Of a DNA stretch of 64,000 nt, positions 19,686 to 31,667 are shown piece by piece. This DNA is from Eunapius fragilis (lineage: Eukaryota; Porifera; Demospongiae; Spongillida; Spongillidae), in the NCBI GenBank assembly GCA_963681505.1, contig OY811985.1:4586183-4650182 (forward strand), in the 5' to 3' direction. The notes under the pieces are model-generated. The model did no database searches, was not told the DNA's origin, and worked only from the letters and a program-made list of their open reading frames with translations. Position 1 is the stretch's first letter. Each line of letters starts with the position of its first letter. Both the position numbers and the translations under genes were made by a program.

Positions 19686-21113
19686 TGATATAGCCATGTA
19701 CCAGTGGTGTACCTATAGCCATGTACCAGTGGTGTACCTATAGCCACGTACCAGTAGTGTACATATAGCCACATACCAGTGGTGTACATATAGCCATGTA
19801 CCAGTGGTGTACATATAGCCACGTACCAGTGGTGTACATATAGCCACGTACCAGTGGTGTACATATGGCCATGGACCAGTGGTGTACATATAGCCATGTA
19901 CCAGTGGTGTACCTATAGCCACGTACCAGTGGTGTACATATAGCCACGTACCAGTGGTGTACATATAGCCACGTACCAGTGGTGTACATATGGCCATGGA
20001 CCAGTGGTGTACATATAGCCATGTACCAGTGGTGTACCTATAGCCATGTACCAGTGGTGTACATATAGCCATGTACCAGTGGTGTACATATAGCCACGTA
20101 CCAGTGGTGTACATAAAGCCACATACCTATAGCCACGTACCAGTGGTGTACATATAGCCACGTACCAGTGGTGTACATATAACCACGTACCAGTGGTGTA
20201 CATATAGCCATGTACCAGTGGTGTACATATAGCCACATACCAGTGGTGTACATATAGCCACATACCAGTGGTGTACATACAGCCACGTACCAGTGGTGTA
20301 CATATAGCCACGTACCAGTAGTGTACATATAGCCACGTACCAGTGGTGTACATATAGCCACGTACCAGTGGTGTACAAATAGCCACGTACCAGTGGTGTA
20401 CATATAACCACGTACCAGTAGTGTACATATAGCCACGTACCAGTGGTGTACATATAGCCACGTACCAGTGGTGTACATATAGCCACGTACCAGTGGTGTA
20501 CATATAGCCACGTACCAGTGGTGTACATATAGCCACGTACCAGTGTGTACATATAGCCACGTACCAGTGGTGTACATATAGCCATGTACCAGTGGTGTAC
20601 ATATAGCCACGTACCAGTGGTGTACATATAACCACATACCAGTTGTGTACATATAGCCACGTACCAGTGGTGTACATATAACCACGTACCAGTAGTGTAC
20701 ATATAGCCACGTACCAGTGGTGTACATATAGCCACGTACCAGTTGTGTACATATAGCCACGTACCAGTGGTGTACGTATAGCCACGTACCAGTGGTGTAC
20801 ATATAACCACGTACCAGTGGTGTACATATAGCCACGTACCAGTGGTGTACGTATAACCATGTACCAGTGGTGTACATATAGCCACGTACCAGTGGTGTAC
20901 ATATAGCCACGTACCAGTGGTGTACATATAGCCACGTACCAGTGGTGTACATATAGCCACGTACCAGTGGTGTACATATAGCCACATACCAGTGGTGTAC
21001 GTATAGCCACGTACCAGTTGTGCACATATAACCATGTACCAGTGGTGTACATATAGCCACGTACCAGTGGTGTACATATAACCACGTACCAGTGGTGTAC
21101 ATACTGCCACGCA
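19686..21113. repeat. 25-bp minisatellite, about 57 copies
   Basis: The unit GCCACGTACCAGTGGTGTAC followed by ATATA repeats for 1.4 kb with light variation (CACGTA/CATGTA/CACATA, GTGG/GTAG/GTTG, ACATATA/ACCTATA/ACGTATA). One copy at about 20544 lacks two bases, and a region near 20117 is shortened, so phase shifts occur. Since 25 is not a multiple of three and the unit lacks stops on the minus strand, all three minus frames stay open for up to 1.2 kb (repeats of YMYTTGTWLYVHHWYVAICT type). Internal symmetry (ACCAGTGGT, CACGTACCAGTGGTGTAC) lets each unit fold on itself. Confidence 0.97.
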
Positions 21114-22081
21114 CATGCTAAAGGTACACATGAAGACATACATGAAGCCAAGCCATTGGGTGCAGGGGGGAAAAAGAAAACGACACTAGGCTTGATGCTA
21201 TGTGTAACTGCCTAGGATTTGGGAATTTGTACCAACGAGGGCAGAGATGTGGGATATATGGGGGCGGAGACAAAACACATATGATGTATATTTTGACATA
21301 CAGTTGGTTACTTATTGTTTTTAAAAGTGAACAATACGGTGTAACATAATGTTCTTTTTTTGTGTTGTTTTTGTTTTCTATATAATTATGGTGATGTTAT
21401 ACAACAATGCATGCTGGCTTGGCTGTTGTGTTCTTTGCACTTTATGTTATACACATTCGCTTAGCGCAAAGTAATAACTAAAGCTGCTGCAAGTAATTGC
21501 TGCAATGGTTCCACCATCCTAAACGGGATATACCAAAAAGATGCAAACTTGAAAAATAAAATAGAAATCGCTTGTGCACATGCCTAGTACTTGAGTCATT
21601 AAAACCACAAAATCACTAGAAGGGTAACTGTTTAAGCAGGAGAATCAAATATGGCACATCTGCAATGAAGTTGCCATTCGAAGTTTTAGACATGCCTTGC
21701 CCTGTATATAGATCTGCACACTAGTGTGCGCATAGATATACACCTGTACACTGGTGTGTTTGGATATGCACACACAGAAGTTGCAAATGTACAACTCTAC
21801 ACATACTATTTGCACGCATGCATACCTACATTCTCCCTCCCAGTAACCATAATTGCATTACAAAGTGGCTCACTATCTTTGCCATGGCACACTTACACAT
21901 AGGTCTGCCACAGGAGAAGATAGAGGTACCCGAAGAAGATGGGAACAACAAACACGAGGGATACCAAGAGAGAGGTGTTCCTCTCAGTTAAGTTTCCTTT
22001 TATCCCTGTAGAAAAATGTGATACAACCTGCAGCATAGACAATGACTTGTACCCACCACGATGTGTTCAAATGGTGTGTGT

Positions 22082-22123
<42 letters not shown>

Positions 22124-22165
22124 AAGCATGTGGTGTGCTTGTGTGTGTGCAAGCATATGGTGTGC

Positions 22166-22237
<72 letters not shown>

Positions 22238-22771
22238 ACATACTGCATTTACATGCTTGCAAGAAGACACACACCTCTTAACCGCTTTATCCGCACACAC
22301 ACACATACCTAAGAAAATTCGCATGGCATCGAGGATAGCTAGAAACACGAGCAGTACCAACTCAGCAGCAATATTCCTTCCAGGATATGGCAGGACAAGA
22401 GCTGTATTTGTATCGTGTGTGTATGGGTTATTATGCACACATGCGGCAACCACCACAATACAAGTTTTTTTTATTCCGAACACGCCCACGCATACACCCT
22501 CACACGCACGCACACTCGAACACACACAAGCACAATACATACACATCATCACACATAAACACACCCTTGTACACAAGCAAGCATAATTCAAATGGGTATA
22601 ATAGAGCAAGAAGCCACCCATCAAAGAACAGAACCAGCTGTAAAGGTAGCGATGACAGCCTAGGACGCATAATATCACGATCGGCTCCACCCACCATGCA
22701 AAATGCAATAATAGCCGGGAATTACCGGACTAATAGCGTCAGTAAATAGAATTTGGCTGTGTACCAGCATC
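21114..22771. other. Intergenic upstream of TSPO, with (GT)n tracts
   Basis: No gene recognised. GT dinucleotide tracts lie at 22075-22121 and 22165-22235, separated by two copies of GTGCAAGCAT(A/G)TGGTGTGCT, so the array is a compound microsatellite. CACACA-rich sequence follows at 22265-22560. The last ~150 bases before 22772 should hold the TSPO promoter; no TATA box is evident. Confidence 0.7.
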
Positions 22772-23321
22772 ATGGCGTCAAGCCGCATGATTCCACTGGC
22801 AGGATCCATTGCGTTGCCGTTTGCTACTGGATTTCTAGGGAGCTTTTTGACTAAAAAGAATATTGATACGTGGTACAAACATTTGAAAAAGCCGTGGTTT
22901 AGTCCGCCCAACTGGATATTCGCACCTGTCTGGTCGCTGCTGTATGTAGGCATGGGAACCGCGTCATATTTGGTATGGAACCAAGGCGGATTCTCTGCCC
23001 AGGCGCTCCCTTTAGCTGCTTATGGAGTACAGCTAGCGCTTAATGCTACATGGTCACCATTATTCTTCGGAGCCAAAAGGATGGATTTAGTAAGATCAGG
23101 TAATGTGCGCTAAATAATTATTAATCCATGTCTTATGATTTCAGGCCTTTGTCAATATCCTGCTGCTTTGGGGATCATTAGCCGGTACAATATACTGCTT
23201 CTACCCAGTAAATCAGACCGCTGCGTTTCTTTTGGTACCTTATTTGGCGTGGGTGTCATTTGCTTCTCTCCTCAACTACAAGACCTGGAGGCTCAATTTG
23301 ACGCCGGAAAAACAGAGCTAG
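22772..23321 (+). CDS. TSPO: Translocator protein (TSPO/peripheral benzodiazepine receptor)
   Basis: Two exons, 22772-23089 and 23145-23321, are joined by a 55-base intron (GTAAGA...TTTCAG) in phase 0 and encode 164 residues, the usual TSPO length (about 169). Family landmarks are clear: [61 protein letters not shown] and the C-terminal [20 protein letters not shown]. Five transmembrane helices are expected. TSPO is an outer mitochondrial membrane protein that binds cholesterol and porphyrins (family knowledge). [10 protein letters not shown] overlaps the cholesterol-recognition segment of the vertebrate protein (L/V-x-Y-x-(K/R)); here NYKTWRLN keeps Tyr and Arg. A second GT at 23099 could also serve as donor, but it would put foreign residues after MDL, so 23089 is preferred. 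Confidence 0.95.
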
Positions 23322-24250
23322 ATTTGCACTTGAATTAGGAAGAGTGCTAATAAATAATTTAATAAGTTATCAAGTGTGAAAATCCATCAGTAGTGGGAGT
23401 GTGTGTTTGAATGTAGCCACAATTTGATTGTTTACATTGCTGACCAGGGCTAAGCAACCTTAAGTCTCATTGTTCCTTGCACAGTTAGGAGCACAAAAGG
23501 TATGGATCCTTTCCACAATAAATAATTGCCATGGCAGGTGACATTTATGTGCAAGCTTGCTATTTTAACACGGTGACTATTCATAAAAGAGAAAGACATG
23601 CAGTTTGCATGGAAGCATGCGTGATTTGGAGGGCTGCAGGCTTGTTTTTTCCTCTGTGCAAAGGCATTCTGTTATTAAGCTGGAAAAATATTACCAATGG
23701 CATTGGCTGACTGAATGGTCCTATAGAGGACCTACCAAGAACTTTGGGTCAAATCAATCCAATAGTAAGTATTTAGTTGCAAAAGGCTCAATGCATTTTG
23801 CATAATGTTCACTAAATATTAATAATTAGGGTGCTGATATCGAAGGGGTTTATTTAAGATGGCACTAGTATTGTTCTACCAGATTACACTGTTTTATCTC
23901 AAATCTGTTAAATCACTGATGTATTGCAGTATCTTGATACATTTGGCTTGATGTATGTATCGTAAAATGCAACAGTTTGTTTAGAATGTTTACAAGATTG
24001 GGCTATTGTGTGAGGTATGTCCTATTTAGGTATATCTTGATTAATGTGGTTTGTTTTTCAAACTTGTAATGATTATTTTAAATCATTTGGGACAAATGTC
24101 GTTTCGCTATATACATGTATAATTATAAAAGTGCTCTAACTTCCGTATGATTAATGCTACTCTACCACACCATTTCTCATTTCAGTCCTTTACAATGTGC
24201 GTTACCCCTAGGGGTTCAAAACTTAAATCAGTATTCGTCTGTCAAATCAG
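23322..24250. other. 3' flank of TSPO, no gene seen
   Basis: AT-rich. AATAAATAATTTAATAAG just downstream of the stop (23350-23369) can supply the polyadenylation signal of TSPO. Nothing else is recognised. Confidence 0.6.
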
Positions 24251-24468
24251 TCTTGTCGCTATTGATTTTTTCTTTTCGTTAATTTTTACTCTACCCGTTG
24301 CGAAGATGTAGCTGTGCAAAGTGCTTGCACATTTGATTTCCACCACTGTAAATCATTGGCGCGATTCGAGCGGGAAAATGCGCGCGCAATTAGCATAGCT
24401 ACATCTTCGCAACGGGTAGATCGAATTAAAAATTAACGAACAGAACAAATCAATAGCAACAGAACTCT
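24250..24468. repeat. MITE, ~65-bp inverted arms
   Basis: The left arm, 24252-24314, contains CTACCCGTTGCGAAGATGTA and is matched by TACATCTTCGCAACGGGTAG in the right arm (about 24400-24466). Outward, CGCTATTGATT and CGTTAATTTTTA pair with AATCAATAGC and TAAAAATTAACG. The loop is about 85 bases and CpG-rich (GGCGCGATTCGAGCGGG). No coding capacity. Confidence 0.85.
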
Positions 24469-24559
24469 TCTAGAACTCTATGAAAGGTCATGATGGTAAT
24501 TAAAATAATTCAGTGCTTTATATTTTCATAACGAAGAGGTTTGTGGTATATATATATAT

Positions 24560-24628
24560 AATTATATCAGGAACTATGTTAGTAGTTCCTATATATCAGG
24601 AATTACGTAAGTAGTTCCTATATAGGAA
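24560..24628. repeat. Short direct/inverted repeats (GGAACTA / TAGTTCCTATAT)
   Basis: ATATCAGGAACTATGTTAGTAGTTCCTATAT is followed at once by ATCAGGAATTACGTAAGTAGTTCCTATAT. Each half is an imperfect palindrome (GGAACTA...TAGTTCC). A related sequence, ATGGAACCTACTCGCGTAGGTTCC, occurs at about 37112-37136, ahead of similar flanking sequence. Confidence 0.6.
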
Positions 24629-25089
24629 TTGACAGGTTCATGATATCATTTTTTTTTAAACGCGACCGCGTATATAACTTGCATACCAAGAAACGGATAG
24701 TTTAGCTCTTTCTTGCTATCGAACCAGAAGGCTCATTTATATGTTTGTTCCAGTCTCTAAACTGTTTGCTTTAAGAGAACACAAAAGCTCGCGTTTTTTC
24801 TCGTTCCCGGACCAATTCTTCTCCGTTGTCGTCGTTGTCTTCTTCTCGGGTGAGTATAACTCGGGATAGGAATGGTTTTAAAAAACGTAAATTATACCAA
24901 TCGCTTTAGAATCTCCTGGAAGGGCATCTTCAGGTATCAGATATATGAATAAAGCATGATATTGATATACGTAATCATTACGTAATATGGAGTGCTATAT
25001 TAAGTGTTCCCATGACGACATTCACGTATATTTAGAATTGTGCAGCGTTATAGGATTTCATTTGATCGCAACCACTTTTGGCTGTCAAA

Positions 25090-25212
25090 ATGCCTTCACG
25101 TCAACAAAAGAGGAGAGGTAAACGGCGACAGGAATACCTCCAAAATCGAGACGACGAGTTAGAGTCCTGGTACAATGCTGATATCCTGAAAAAAGCGGGC
25201 GTCTGCTCGTGA
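25090..25212 (+). pseudogene. N-terminal fragment, basic MPSRQ-type protein
   Basis: Forty codons starting MPSRQQKRRGKRRQEYLQNR and then DDELESW before a stop. The start MPSRQ-x-K-x-x-x-KRR-x-x-YL-x-x-RDD-x-L matches the beginning of the minus-strand exon at 63035-63319, so the two are copies of one repeat family. Upstream, 24780-24860 has TTCTCGTTCCCGG, a string of GTCGTCGTTGTC and CTCGGG|TGAGTATAACTCGGGATAGG; the region upstream of the 63-kb copy has the matching words CTATCCCGAGTTATGCG and GACGACGACAACAAGGTAAG. This copy is truncated and its Y-R-A-D-P-E repeats are missing. Confidence 0.6.
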
Positions 25213-26120
25213 CGTGAGGGGGGGGTGCATGGACTGCATAAGTGCTAGAACTTCAATTAAAGAGGCTACGTTTTCAGCACTTGTCAGTATTCGCAGATAT
25301 CGACGACAAATAAATAAAAAATAGAGGAAACAAGTAAAGAAAAACATTCTCTAACGAGAAAGTTGGTGGGATATAGGAATTGGAGGCAAAGTGGTGTAAA
25401 AAGGAAGGGAACGAGGTTTTGGGAAAAGGAAAATGATACAAAAATTCTATACTCAGTACATTTATATGGGAGGTGAACACCGATTATGCTCATTTGTATT
25501 TTACCAAATTATCCTTTTTGATGCTTACGGTAAGTTCGTGTCACGGTGAAATATATATTTTTCGTATTATATATATTTTTTTACACGTTTACGGAGGGAC
25601 ACGGGAAGCGTTCTATAAATAGAACAAGTGGTTTCAACGGGGAGGCCGTCTTATCACTAGCAGTGCGTTCTAACAAGGTTGAGAGCAGCTGTAAGGTATA
25701 TGCGTGTTGGAAGCTGCATGAAAACTTTGTCTCTATCTTTCTGTTTGTTTATTAGAAATGCATCCAACTTCATTACCAGGTGCAGTACGTGTGAACGCGC
25801 CGCGCCATCTTTGGCAAGACTCTGTCTAAAACAGATCCCCCCCCCCTCCCCCCTCCCTCCAAAAAACACGCACGGTTGACTCGTGAACAAGGATAACTGC
25901 GTACCAGCGACGACAGTAAGGGCTGGAGAAAAGATGGTTCGATCCAGAATCCCTACTACATGTGCACCACATAAGGTTTTCTGCCTTTATTGCAACGTAC
26001 CAGGTGTACAACCCTTTCTGATTTCAGTACTCTATTTGATGCCCAAATAAAACACATTGTATTTAATACATCATAATATATACCTCAGTATCCAGGTGTT
26101 TGGATTTCAATAGCTAGCCA

Positions 26121-28979
26121 CCCCCCCCCCCCCCCTTCATCCCAGAAAGAAAAATGCTGACCATTACCTTTATTGTAATTGTGCAGCAGCAGCTCTTAGA
26201 TATCTACATGTGTATACGATACTGTCCTGTGCATGTATAACATGTACATGAAAGAAACAAAATTTATCAAAGTCACTCTGTGTCCAAATATAGTAATGAT
26301 GCTGAACATACATGTACAATGTACACACACCAGTATGTTAAATTGATTGCCTGCATCAGTTAAGCCTGTAATGCGCAGCAAGACCACCTGATTCTAGTAT
26401 AACATTTGATGCATTGCATATATTTGACTCATTCTACTAAAAAAGTTATTAACTGAAGAGTTTATGAAATGACATTTGTTTTGCCTGCAAATTAAATCAG
26501 CTATTCAAGATCACTGTGATTACAATTCATGGTGACAGATTGGCTTTAAAACTAGAAATACACCATTCTCAACAAACTGGTGCACAGAAGGGAATGGCTT
26601 CTCCAATTAAAAATGTCACGTAGTACAAAATGTGTACCATATGTTGCACCATACATGCTCAATTTGTGTTTACTTTGTCATTTCTAGTTGGATACATGCA
26701 TGTACATGTGCATAAATATATATTTATATCTTGACATATCTGCATGCAGGTGGATGTAGTCACAATGGTTGTGGTGTGGCAAAGTCTCAGAAACATTGGT
26801 ATAGAAATGAGTTTTTCATGTGACTTTTCATGTTCCTCCTCTCCTGATCTCCCACTGGTATCAAATTATGTATTGAAAATATGTGTGGTGGGTGGTTTGT
26901 TGTTTGGTGTGTACATGTGATGGTGTATGTTTCAGACAATCTTTGGTACACCAACAATCAGTCTGCTCTATCTCTAACAACTCTTTCGCTCACAACAGTA
27001 TGGACTGGATTGGCCCCATGCCACCCACAAGACTGGCACACTTCCTGCTGAGCCTTTTAATTCTGTCACTAACCACAAGACTTCTTTTGAGCTGAACTTA
27101 GAGATGTAGCTTTTACCATTATAAAAATTTCTCTCACTAGATTTGTTGTTGCATTTCCTTGTACAAACTGAAATGAGTAACTAGTTTTCTTCCAATATGT
27201 TTGTTAGTAGATTTTCCTTGCCATGACATTAAAATTGCTGCATGCACCTAAAAATGATGCAACAATTACGTGCAATGTGTACATTTATGGATATCAATCT
27301 AACCATTAGTTTCACTCTGCATGGAAGTTGTAAAATGGTTTCTGCCCCCCAATTTCTATTACAAGCAGAATACATGTTTTGACTACTTTAGCAGTGAGGC
27401 TCACTTCCTGAGCAGTTGCTGCAGCAGGTTTTCTTCTATCTGGCCCAGTCTGGCATGTTGGTTGAGAACAGCCATTTCCTGGAGTGAGACCACTCCCTAC
27501 CTCAATTTTGAAACATAAATTTAGCACATCTAGCTCTAAACATTTTGTGACAATTAACTGCACCACCATGCCTACTGGCCAGTGGTAGTTCCAGAGGGTC
27601 AGAAGCTACATTTCCAAATAACAGGCAGAGACTCAAGATCTTAGAAGTCCCAGACCTTATCACCACTTGAAGCTCATTAGGGTCAAAATGCAAATCACGA
27701 CCCCTTGATGGTATTACCCTTAAACAAGATCAAGCCGGCAATGAAAAACCGACAGAATATGAACTTTGTCAGCAGGAGAAACAGTATTTAAATAAAGAGT
27801 TAATTTTGTGGTCTTCATTTCTTTTTTTTTCTGGCACCAAATACACGTTTCTGTCGGTTGAACAAAGTGAATTAGACAGAAACTATGCTCCCTCCGTATG
27901 TGATTGGTTGTACAGCAGGTGATGTGTGTACGTGGAGGTGGAGGTATATAACGTTATGTGAGCGGGAAGAAAATGAGTCTACGTTGTCAGTGCACGTGTC
28001 TGGAAACTTTACATATTACAATTGTTGTGTTCAGCAGGATGGTGTGTGTGGGTGGATTGTGTTCAGCCGGACGGCTGCCAGATGGCTAGTGTTGTTATGG
28101 GTATGAAATACCACTGTGTGCACTGTAGTGACCCTAAGGGGGCAGGTAACTTCTCAGGTTGAACATGAGGCCAATTGTTCCTTAAAATGATCACTACCAC
28201 ACAGGTGAAGCTGAAGACCCTCTACCCCGGAACTGCTGTTATATTTTTGTTGTTGTCCAGAGCAGCATGTAGGAGGTTTTTTCCTCACACAGTGAGGTTT
28301 TTTCCCCCTGAGGTGGTGTGGGGCCCACTACCTCTGAATAAATTAGGTTCAAATCAGCAATAGCTGTAGGTAGTTGGCCCCTGCTCTGAGTGTCGTTTAT
28401 GTGGTGACTATATGTTCTACGTTTGTGCATATACGTTGGATGTGGTTTGTGTTGTCTGTATGTGTTGTTCGCAAGTGCTGTAGTACACTGTTATATATAT
28501 TCAGCCTAGTTGGCAGTCGTGCACAGGCGACGCTGCACCAAGAGTTGTCAATATGCATGGCGTAAGGGTGGTGTACATGTACGAGGAGGGAGGATGGATT
28601 CAACATCAGTCAAGCTTGTTTTAAATTTCTCTAAAGCAGCCACAATCACCAATGTGATTAACTCGCAGCACATGTGTTTGAACTTCCATGTAGTTGCAGT
28701 TATAATGAAAAGTGCAGAGAGTTAGGTTGGGCCTGAATCCCTATGATGGTTGTGCCTTATTTGGATGCTGAGGAACGGAAGGCCAGCATAGCCATACAGG
28801 ATGCTAGTCATGCAGACTGAATCAGTGAAGTCATCATTACCAACCAGTCACAACTAAATTTGATCCTTGTAAGCTGGAGCCAGCTTTCTCACTGGCAAGA
28901 CTAATTGTTGTTTTTGCGTATGTCGGTCTTATGTAAAATAAATAAACTGTAACCGTGTAATGTTACTTGAATAAGTTAT
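26121..28979. other. Core of the 5.2-kb element, no gene recognised
   Basis: Both strands show only short frames. A C-run (26120-26136) marks the inner edge of the left arm. Nothing resembles a transposase or a host gene. TTTCTTTTTTTTTCTGG near 27815 and GAGGTTTTTTCCCCCTGAGG near 28299 are unremarkable. Confidence 0.5.
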
Positions 28980-29152
28980 GTATCCTGTTGCATGTTAGGA
29001 TTGCATCCTTGGAGGAATGGAAAAATGTTGGTATGGGATGCCACCTGCCGAGATACCTTTAAACCTTCATACCTTGCCAGATCAACCAGTGGATCTAGTC
29101 TAGTTGCTGCTTCAGCTGAAGACAAGAAAATATACCTAAATATGAGTACTTA
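28980..29152 (+). pseudogene. RLE-type LINE fragment, endonuclease region
   Basis: One frame reads MLVWDATCRDTFKPSYLARS followed by TSGSSLVAASAEDKKIY. A (V/A)WD-x-T/V-x-x-D(T/S)-x-x-PSYL-x-x-S segment is, to my memory, the C-terminal part of reverse-transcriptase proteins that end in a zinc-knuckle and a PD-(D/E)XK-like restriction-like endonuclease; the Asp of VWD would be the second acid. Only about 45 codons survive and the upstream frame is broken. Confidence 0.55.
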
Positions 29153-30722
29153 GACCACAGTTATATGTTTTGCCCAGTTTACTCCTTTCTTAAAGAATCT
29201 TTGGTAGCAATTGTCAATTGCCATACAGAAGGGCAATGCTGCTTCATACATACCTAATATGGATTAGTATAATTTTTCTGTAAGCTCTTGTATCATAATA
29301 TAATCTTACAATAATAACTTTATCTAAAGCATCACAAGGGTCACATTAATTTAGTCTGTCATAAATGTAACATTTAGTGTGCTAACTCAGTCTAAATACA
29401 GTTTAAGTTCTTAATGAATTGAAAACCTATATTATTTTAAATATAAAACAAGTTCACTAATACATAAAGAGGATGAAATTGTAATGTGAATACTGCAGTT
29501 CAACAGGAATACAGCTCCACCCACTGGAAGACATCACTGGGGTTGCTTGGAACAGACAGGTGTGTAAAGAGGAGGGGAAGGAGTGAGGGAAGGGGGAATG
29601 GCTAGCCATTGAAATCCAAACCCCTGAGTTGTGTATTATAATGCCGGTAAGCTTAATGCGATAATGTTGCCATGATAATCACATGACCGTGTTTTATTTG
29701 TGCATCAAACAGAGCAGAAAGGGTTGTACACCTAGTTCAACTACAGCTGCATGAGAGATGTCTGGCCTAACACACTACCCAGTGGCAACAGCCCTCTCAA
29801 TTCATCAGCACATACGACATCCAGGGACTGGACATTTTCGTACTTCTGGCAATGAAGGCAGAATAACCTTACGTGTTGCACATGTAGTAGGGATTCGGGG
29901 TCGAACCATCTTTTTCTCCAACCCTTATTGTCTTCGCTGGCACGCAGTTATCCTTGTTCACGAGTCAACCTTGCGTTTTTTTGGAGGGGAGGGGGGGGAT
30001 CTGTTTTAGACAGAGTCTTGCCAAAGATGGCGCGGCGCGTTCACACGTACTGCACCCGGTAATGAAGTTGGATGCATTTCTAATAAACAAACAGAAGATA
30101 GAGACAACGTTTTCATGCAGCTTCCAACACGCATATACCTTACAGCTGCTCTCAACTTTGTTACAACGCACTGCTAGTGATAAGACGGCCTCCCCGTTGA
30201 AACCACTTGTTCTATTTATAGAACGCTTCCCGTGTCCCTCCGTAAAACGTGTAAAAATATATATATAATACGAAAAATATATATTTCACCCGTGACACGA
30301 ACTTTTTTTTTACCGTAAGCATCAAAAAGGATAATTTGGTAAACTACAAATGAGCATAATTATGGCGGTGTTCACCTCCCATATAAATGTACTGAGTATA
30401 GTATCATTTTCCTTTTCCCAAAACCTCGTTCCCTTCCTTTTTACATCACTTTGCCTATATTCCACCAACTTTCTCGTTAGAGAATGTTTTTCTTTACTTG
30501 ATATAATTATATATATATGTATGTATCAATTAAGCGAAAGTGTACATATTTATAAGGAGACTCATTAAGTAACGACGTTCGGCCGGCAATTAAAAGTAAG
30601 ATCACGACCTTGTGCGCATCAGCAATTCAGGAGCGTAGGAACGTAAACAGGATTGGGAGAGCCCAGAGGGTGTGTCCAATATAAATTCATGCAGCATACT
30701 TTATATACATAATGCCCAATAT

Positions 30723-30765
30723 TGGGGGGGGGGGGGGGGGGGGCCAAGGCCCCCCCCCCGCCCCA
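30723..30765. repeat. G-run / C-run hairpin
   Basis: About 20 G are followed by CCAAGG and then a C-run broken by one G. The two homopolymers can pair around a two-base loop, and the G side can also form a quadruplex. Confidence 0.85.
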
Positions 30766-31097
30766 AGTTCCTGGACATCTATGAGCATAGTATCTGGTGT
30801 TTTGTGGACATGATATGTAACGTTAACATCCTGCATCAGTGTACCCATTGTTTTAATACCAATACAATTGTAATGTACAATCTGCATGTGCAGAATAATA
30901 TAGTGCATGCAGTTGCGGCTGGAAATGATGTCATTAATAACTCCTGCTAACCATATATATTCTTCCCTGATTCGCCATTAGAAAAGTTTCACTTGGGTGT
31001 CCATCAAGGTCCATTAAAATGTCTGCTAAAACAGCAACACATGTCGTGGTGGATTAACAGCCTGTTTTCACAACAAATGCCATATAGCCACGAGCCA

Positions 31098-31176
<79 letters not shown>

Positions 31177-31220
31177 CGTGTGTGTGCGCGCGCGCGCGCG
31201 TGTGTGTGTATGCATGTGTA
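31098..31220. repeat. Compound (GT)n-(CG)n microsatellite
   Basis: About 36 GT units are followed by GAGCGTGTGTG, seven CG units (31187-31200) and more GT. Alternating purine-pyrimidine sequence of this length, particularly with the (CG)7 block, is prone to form Z-DNA. Confidence 0.95.
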
Positions 31221-31667
31221 TGTGCGCATACGCAGAATTATGCATGACAGTGAGACTATATTATCGATGCAAGTAGCGATATTATAAGCAAGGCAGCCAA
31301 AGCGGCTTTTTAAATTTAAATATAACGCATAACTGGAGCTAGGATTAATCTTAGGTTTATAATGTACATGTATTACAGTAATTAAATTACAAGTTTTCAC
31401 TGTACAATTCAACAACCATGATACATCATGCATATAATATCATTGCTCTTAGTGTTAGACTCTGCATGCGGATAATTTATTTCATCAGGGCTGAAACTGG
31501 ATGCACGCGCACACATGCTCCCCGGTCCATACAAATACGACTAGTTGATTCCAATTAATAAATATTTCAGGCATTTAGTATTATAAATATGTATTCAAAC
31601 ATTCCTTTGCACGCATGAAACAAATAAAATAGCATGCAATTGCATTATGCTGTCTGCTAGCTATTTC

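Larger units (their letters stand above)
25331..30500. mobile_element. 5.2-kb element with ~0.8-0.9-kb inverted arms
   Basis: CAAGTAAAGAAAAACATTCT at 25331 is matched by AGAATGTTTTTCTTTACTTG ending at 30500. The arms run inwards to about 26120 and from about 29605, and include in both an interrupted run of C/G (25839-25870 and 29985-29999), TATTTATAGAACGCTTCCCG, and GATGGCGCGGCG. The first ~100 bases of the arm (TTCTCTAACGAGAAAGTTGG, then GTGGTGTAAAAAGGAAG) match the ends of the small MITEs at 34603-34889, 53963-54234 and 62654-62946. The core, 26120-29605, has no long reading frame. It contains an unrelated RLE-LINE scrap at 28980-29150, so either the transposase has decayed beyond my recognition or the core was replaced. 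Target duplications are not clear. Confidence 0.8.

Noticed and set aside
19686..21113. CRISPR-like array
   Set aside because: The repeats follow each other without unique spacers, and this is a eukaryotic genome.
19913..21151. Long minus-strand reading frames (up to 412 codons) in the 25-bp array
   Set aside because: All three frames of the strand are open because the repeat unit lacks stops; the translated repeat is the same in each frame. No start context, no splice sites, no domain.
22000..22708. Cys-Val and Thr-His repeat proteins up to 215 codons
   Set aside because: Translations of (GT)n tracts and the surrounding CA-rich spacer; no domain and no conserved start.
25900..25960. tRNA gene suggested by GGTTCGATCC
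   Set aside because: No acceptor stem, D-loop (A box) or anticodon arm can be built around it; it is inside the arm of the 5.2-kb element and is mirrored near 29900. GGTTCGATTCC at about 34484 fails for the same reason.
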